Assembly (NCBI RefSeq): GCF_041435435.1
Contig: NZ_CP108494.1
Coordinates: forward strand, 4,002,501-4,066,500
DNA from: Streptomyces sp. NBC_01241
GTDB lineage: Bacteria; Actinomycetota; Actinomycetes; Streptomycetales; Streptomycetaceae
DNA: 64,000 nucleotides
Direction of reading: 5' to 3'
Shown: in pieces, positions 60,291 through 64,000 of the stretch
How positions within the stretch are numbered: the first letter of the stretch is position 1
Layout: every line of letters starts with the position of its first letter
Position numbers and translations under genes: made by a program
Notes under the pieces: generated by a model
The model's input: the letters and a program-made list of their open reading frames with translations, nothing else
Told to the model about the DNA's origin: nothing
Database searches by the model: none

Positions 60291-61610
60291 GTGCCGAAGA
60301 ACCCGGCCGTCGCGGAACTGATCAAGCGGGCCTGCCAAGAACGCGGCTGGGGGCCCTCGGAGTTGGCGCGTGCCCTCGGCCTCGCCGAATGCGGTGACCC
60401 GCGCCGCCTGCAACGCCAGCACGCCCGGCGGTGGATAGAAGGCGAACGAACCCCTGGCCACTGGTGGCCCTACATCGCCCAGGTGCTGGCACTGGATCCC
60501 GAAGCGATCAACCTCCCGGAGCCCACGCCTGCGGCACCCCACACAGATACCGTTGCATCAGTCCTGAACCTGGGAAGGAGCGACGTGGAACGCCGGGAGT
60601 TCATCCTCGCCTCCAGCGGATACGCGCTGTCCGCACTCGGCCTGCCCGACATGGACAGCATCACCCGCCGAACCAAGACCGCCCTTCCCGGAGCGGTCCG
60701 CGTCGGCCAGGGCGAGGTGGCCGCCGTACGGCACATGGTCAAGGCCCTCGGCGACTCCGCCTCCGAACTTGGTGGCGGGCACGCCCGCCACCTGGCCGTC
60801 CGCTACCTCACCCAGGACGTCGCCCCCTGGCTGGAGGGCCACTTCACCGAAGCCACCGGCCGCGACCTGTTCGCCGCCACCTCCCAGCTCGTCCACCTCG
60901 CCGGCTGGATGGCTCAGGACGAAGGCGACACCCCCGAACTGCGCGGACTCGCCCAGCGCTACTACGCCCACTCCTTCCGCCTGGCGGCGGAGGCCGGCGA
61001 TCCGGAGCTGTCTGCGACGGCTCTCCGCGGTCTCGCCGTCCAGTGCGTCGACCTCGGCTACCGGGCCGAAGCCGTCCAGCTCGGCGAAGCCTGCGTGGAG
61101 TACGGTCACCAGCTCGACAACCAGCGGGCCGTCGCCTACTACGAGGCCACCCTCGCCAACGCCGCCGCCCAGGACGACGACCGCCGCATGGCCACGAAGC
61201 ACCTCGCCCTGTCGGAGACCGCCATCGGCAAGCCGACCGCCGCAACCGGCGACTCCTGGGCCGCCCACTACTCCCCCGGCCGCTGGGCCCACGAATCCGG
61301 CATGATCCTCTCCCGCCTCGGCGACCTCGACGCCGCCGAGGAACACCTCCACCTCGCCCTCGACATCCACGGCCTCGACCGCCGCCGCACCCGCGCCATC
61401 GTCCTCGCCGACCTAGGCGGCGTACGCCTGCGCCAAGGCGACGTCGATGGCGCCATGGCCACCTGGAGCGAGTTCCTGGACTGCGCCGACGGCATCCGCT
61501 CGGTGAAGGTCCAGGCCGCCTTGCAAGACATGCGAGTCCGCCTGCGCCGGTACACCGGAGTTCCAGAGGCCCAGCAACTCCGCGAGCAGGCAGCGCGCAT
61601 CTCAGGCTGA
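60291..61610 (+). CDS. Regulator with N-terminal DNA-binding domain and TPR repeats
   Basis: 439 residues from a GTG at 60291 (GGGAGGGTGACGG upstream). N-terminal helix-turn-helix (PAVAELIKRACQERGWGPSELARALG...RQHARRWIEGERTP), then RREFILASSGYALSALG and about six TPR-like repeats (AEAVQLGEACVEYGHQLDNQRAVAY, AEEHLHLALDIHGLDRRRTRAI). Common in Streptomyces beside variable small gene clusters. It is divergent from the leftward operon, and a direct repeat CGCGTAATCC (60252-60271) lies in the shared region as a possible site. Confidence 0.85.
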   Translation: MPKNPAVAELIKRACQERGWGPSELARALGLAECGDPRRLQRQHARRWIEGERTPGHWWPYIAQVLALDPEAINLPEPTPAAPHTDTVASVLNLGRSDVERREFILASSGYALSALGLPDMDSITRRTKTALPGAVRVGQGEVAAVRHMVKALGDSASELGGGHARHLAVRYLTQDVAPWLEGHFTEATGRDLFAATSQLVHLAGWMAQDEGDTPELRGLAQRYYAHSFRLAAEAGDPELSATALRGLAVQCVDLGYRAEAVQLGEACVEYGHQLDNQRAVAYYEATLANAAAQDDDRRMATKHLALSETAIGKPTAATGDSWAAHYSPGRWAHESGMILSRLGDLDAAEEHLHLALDIHGLDRRRTRAIVLADLGGVRLRQGDVDGAMATWSEFLDCADGIRSVKVQAALQDMRVRLRRYTGVPEAQQLREQAARISG

Positions 61611-61754
61611 TCTCGGTGCCAACTCTGTCAGTAGCGGGTGATAAGCCTGTTCTTCAGCCAATCAGCCCGGCACCACCTGAAGGTCAACCGCCCAGTCGGT
61701 GCGGGGTGCATGCACCACGCGGACCGACACCGCACTTCACTGACAAGGATCACC

Positions 61755-62672
61755 ATGCTCGACTTTCACGAGTTGGCGCCGGACGGCGAGGGCCTGGAGC
61801 AACTAGTCCGAGAGCTGGCACTGGCTCTCGGCTACAGGGCCAAGTGGTCCGGCCGGGGAGCGGACGGCGGACGTGACCTTCTGCTGGAAGAACCTGGGGT
61901 CGCCCTGCTGGGAGCGAAGACGCGGAAATGGGTGATCTCGTGCAAGCACATGGCACATGCCAAGGATGGTGCAGGGCGCTCGGTCAACGGTGAAGACGTA
62001 GGGAGTATCGGCGGCATCGTGGATGCCGTTGCGCAGCACGACGCCGACGGCTTCCTCCTCGTCTGCTCCACCCAACCCTCAAGCGCCCTGGTGTCCAGAC
62101 TGGAATCGATCGAGCGAACCAAGGGCGTGCACACCCACGTGTGGGATGGAGTGGAACTTGAACGCATGCTCGCCACTCCCCGAGGCTGGGCGGTGGCCCA
62201 GCGGTTCTTCCCGGTGAGCGCCGAAGCCAGCGGGTGGAAAGTCTTCGCCACGAGCGAGCCCAACCGTTTCATCGGTATCACCCGCGGCTTCTACCTCCGT
62301 GTCGCCAACCGACACGGAAGCGCAGTCGGATTCCCACTCAAATGGATCGACGAACGTCTGGACAGAGTCGCCTCGATCGCATTGCCCGTTGGGCACGAAA
62401 TTCGCCCCCGGGGTGTCTTCTACGACGACAAGCACGGCGGGTTCGTCTGGTACCTCGACTACTTGCACGGATATCGAAGTTGGCAGCGCGAGGAGATCGA
62501 GCCGCCGATGAATGAGTACACATTGCGTCAGCAGCTTGGCGACGATGGCGTCTCCTTTGATGACGGACAATACGACAACTTCGAGATCACCTTCAGAAAG
62601 GTCAACCGGGGTCACGACGCCTACGACGCAGACCACTACCGGTACTACGAGAGCGTCCCCAGCTACGTCTAG
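61755..62672 (+). CDS. Mrr-like restriction endonuclease-fold protein
   Basis: 305 residues from an ATG at 61755 (ACAAGGATCACC upstream). The PD-(D/E)xK core is clear: ELALALGYRAKWSGRGADGGRDLLLEE (catalytic Asp near 39) and WVISCKHM (Cys-Lys, residues 61-63), then DGFLLVCSTQPSSALVSRLESIE, the Mrr-type fold end. The C-terminal 140 residues (about 160-305) form an unrelated beta-rich domain with RPRGVFYDDKHGGFVWYLDYLHGYRSW. No methylase or partner is adjacent. It may be a defence nuclease against modified DNA or foreign DNA. Confidence 0.8.
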   Translation: MLDFHELAPDGEGLEQLVRELALALGYRAKWSGRGADGGRDLLLEEPGVALLGAKTRKWVISCKHMAHAKDGAGRSVNGEDVGSIGGIVDAVAQHDADGFLLVCSTQPSSALVSRLESIERTKGVHTHVWDGVELERMLATPRGWAVAQRFFPVSAEASGWKVFATSEPNRFIGITRGFYLRVANRHGSAVGFPLKWIDERLDRVASIALPVGHEIRPRGVFYDDKHGGFVWYLDYLHGYRSWQREEIEPPMNEYTLRQQLGDDGVSFDDGQYDNFEITFRKVNRGHDAYDADHYRYYESVPSYV

Positions 62673-62795
62673 GCCGCCAGCCTCGCATAGTTCATGTGAA
62701 GCCCCATGCCACACGGCTGAAAAGTTGCAGCCGAGACTCCCTGGGCCGGGTTGACGAAGACTCCCAGCAACACTCATTCCCCCTGCGTCCGCCTG

Positions 62796-63701
62796 CTAGA
62801 AGGGCGTCTCTGCATGCTCTCGCAACCAGAAATTGGCAGGTCTAAATCCGGGGCGCAGAGCGACCTGCACCAACGTCCATCCACCCCAGAAGTCGCCGAT
62901 TTGGCCAGAGTCCATGCCGTGCACAATGGCGGAGACTGGACGGTCGCGATTATACATAGACATCTCCGCCCCTTTAGGCCAGTGCGGCTCGATAAGTGAC
63001 GAGAAGCAGAAGGATTCGAGCTCTGCGACAGCCTGCTCGACCCCGAATCCGGCATGCGTTGAATTACCCACGGAATGGGTGAAGTGAGCCATGAATCGCA
63101 TCTTTTCGGTTTGCCGGCGATGCTCGAAGTCCACTGACGCCAAGAACGTCGCTGCCGTGAGGGACGGACGCTCCCTGGTGGGGGCCAAGGCGACTGTGCT
63201 GCCAGCACTGCCATCGTGCCGATAAATAGCAGCATCTTGGTAGCCGGTGTCCTGAAGAGCGCTGGTCACGTACTGGCGAAGAAGACGGCGCTCTCCAATC
63301 TCCACCATAGTTGGACTCTCCCACTCAACCCTCATGGCGAGAATGGCACGTGCCCCTACGGCGGGGTGTGGATCCGTGGGTTCTTCGATCGGGTGATCGA
63401 CGTGGGCCGCACCCGAGGCGATCAGCCACAGAGCATGAAGGTCTCTCTCCTCCTTGGCGGTGTCACCAGCTGGCACCGTCTGCGCAAGTGCACGAGCCAG
63501 CAGCTGCACTAGACCCCATGACGGAAGCCGACTACCAGTGAACGCGTCGTGGATGCGGCTCCTGCTGGCCACCCCGGCGCCAACGCTTCTGGTGAGGTCG
63601 CGAACCGAAGGTAGCCCGGCGCGCTGGTGCAGGTCGTGCAGAGCGTTGTTGAGGTCACGCAGCGGGCCGAAGGGCAGGTCCGGCCTCTTCAAACGCGCCA
63701 C
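62796..63701 (-). CDS. Protein with actinobacterial helical N-terminal (XRE-like) domain
   Basis: 301 residues from a GTG at 63701 (GGGGGAGAGC upstream). RDLNNALHDLHQRAGLPSV...SRSRIHDAFTGSRLPSWGLVQLLARALA is a conserved N-terminal domain I know from actinobacterial signalling proteins (with WD40, protease or NACHT C-termini). Here the C-terminal half (about 130-301) is a mixed domain without recognised motif (HRRQTEKMRFMAHFTHSVG, SFCFSSLIEPHWPKG, FRPANFWLREH). No ATPase or protease motif seen. Confidence 0.7.
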   Translation of the reverse strand: MARLKRPDLPFGPLRDLNNALHDLHQRAGLPSVRDLTRSVGAGVASRSRIHDAFTGSRLPSWGLVQLLARALAQTVPAGDTAKEERDLHALWLIASGAAHVDHPIEEPTDPHPAVGARAILAMRVEWESPTMVEIGERRLLRQYVTSALQDTGYQDAAIYRHDGSAGSTVALAPTRERPSLTAATFLASVDFEHRRQTEKMRFMAHFTHSVGNSTHAGFGVEQAVAELESFCFSSLIEPHWPKGAEMSMYNRDRPVSAIVHGMDSGQIGDFWGGWTLVQVALRPGFRPANFWLREHAETPF

Positions 63702-63838
63702 GCTCTCCCCCTGTGTCCCTCGGCGTCAGAGTCCGTCCGATTCTGTCCGACGTTGCCAGGCGCCGTCCATCAGCGTCTTGGGAACCCCCGGACGGCACAC
63801 GCTGGAGCGGATACATCGAACGACCTGAAGGAGTTGCC

Positions 63839-64000
63839 GTGTTGGGGGTTTCCTGGACCGCAGTCAGTGAAGGTGTGATTGCCGAAGCGCTGGGGTCGCT
63901 CGCAGCCATGGCTGTGGTGACCGCGGGCGCTCTGCTGCGGAAGCGGTTGCGTCGCGACACAAGGCAGCACCCGGCGAATATCCTTGACGACGCGGAGAAC
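63839..64000 (+). CDS. Start of a small membrane protein (runs off window)
   Basis: GTG at 63839 with AAGGAG six bases before. Reads VLGVSWTAVSEGVIAEALG, then a helix (SLAAMAVVTAGALLRKRLRRD) and a hydrophilic continuation to the window end. Single-pass or the start of a longer protein; function unknown. Divergent from the XRE-like gene. Confidence 0.6.
   Translation, partial: MLGVSWTAVSEGVIAEALGSLAAMAVVTAGALLRKRLRRDTRQHPANILDDAEN

Larger units (their letters stand above)
46895..64000. mobile_element. Second integrative element at tRNA-Gly (right end not seen)
   Basis: Recognisable core 46895-55277: tyrosine integrase, excisionase, rep-like winged-helix gene with iterons, palindrome array, MobC, relaxase, XRE-ImmA regulator. 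The content fits a mobilizable or AICE-like element; no TraB/FtsK-type transfer ATPase is visible. The repeat of the tRNA 3' end that would mark the right boundary was not found by eye, so the genes from 55440 to 63701 may be cargo or native chromosome, and the true end may lie beyond the window. Confidence 0.65.

Overview
The window is very GC-rich with strong third-position G/C, and its conserved gene order (fbaA, parS-like site, pyrE ... dapC-type aminotransferase ... YbjN protein, clpB ... hspR, dnaJ, grpE, dnaK, Fe-S oxidoreductase, dcd, tRNA-Gly) is that of a Streptomyces chromosome arm not far from oriC. No plasmid backbone or phage structural genes are seen.

Layout. 1-14.5 kb is core chromosome: a truncated sensor kinase, a kynurenine-pathway operon (kynA-kynU-hydrolase), DUF3151, an MFS exporter, a MalY/PatB C-S lyase, fbaA, a 40-bp palindrome containing a perfect parS 14-mer, pyrE, an aldose-epimerase-like protein, an SRPBCC protein, a membrane spermidine-synthase-like protein and DUF2617. 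At 14,552 a dapC-type aminotransferase gene begins. It is cut after codon 255 and its missing 3' part lies 14 kb away at 29,395-29,814. Between them sits a 14,078-bp island with a clean 2-bp (CA) crossover at each edge and the 5' remnant of a large serine recombinase at its right edge. The island brings an intact copy of the same aminotransferase, so integration is self-compensating. It also carries an EccC/EssC-type type VII secretion ATPase, two WXG100 proteins, a putative T7SS substrate, a sigma factor, a dead second set (YbaB-like, EccC), and two surface proteins sharing a duplicated 0.3-kb promoter/anchor cassette but ending in different lectin folds.

29.9-46.9 kb is core again: YbjN protein, clpB, and the dnaK-grpE-dnaJ-hspR operon with HspR (HAIR) operators before both clpB and dnaK. 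Between these two heat-shock loci lies a small accessory locus: a secreted protein with four 22-residue DLAWD repeats, translationally coupled to a 106-aa Rieske-like protein lacking cluster ligands, divergent from a LuxR-type regulator and followed by a broken second regulator. A sugar transferase, an EtfD-like Fe-S membrane oxidoreductase, a Yip1 protein, a phosphoribosyltransferase, dcd and a small zinc-ribbon protein follow.

From tRNA-Gly(CCC) at 46.8 kb onward a second mobile element begins: tyrosine integrase, excisionase, a winged-helix rep-like protein with iteron-like repeats inside its gene, an array of GGGGACCGGTCCCC palindromes, MobC, an HUH relaxase and an XRE-ImmA/IrrE regulator. 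It is mobilizable rather than self-transmissible on what is seen. Its right end is not visible. Probable cargo follows: an overlapping operon (P-loop/P-loop/nucleotidyltransferase protein, phosphotransferase, SDR, NUDIX), a TPR regulator, an Mrr-like nuclease and an XRE-type N-terminal-domain protein, up to the window end. All assignments are from reading the sequence; no searches were run.
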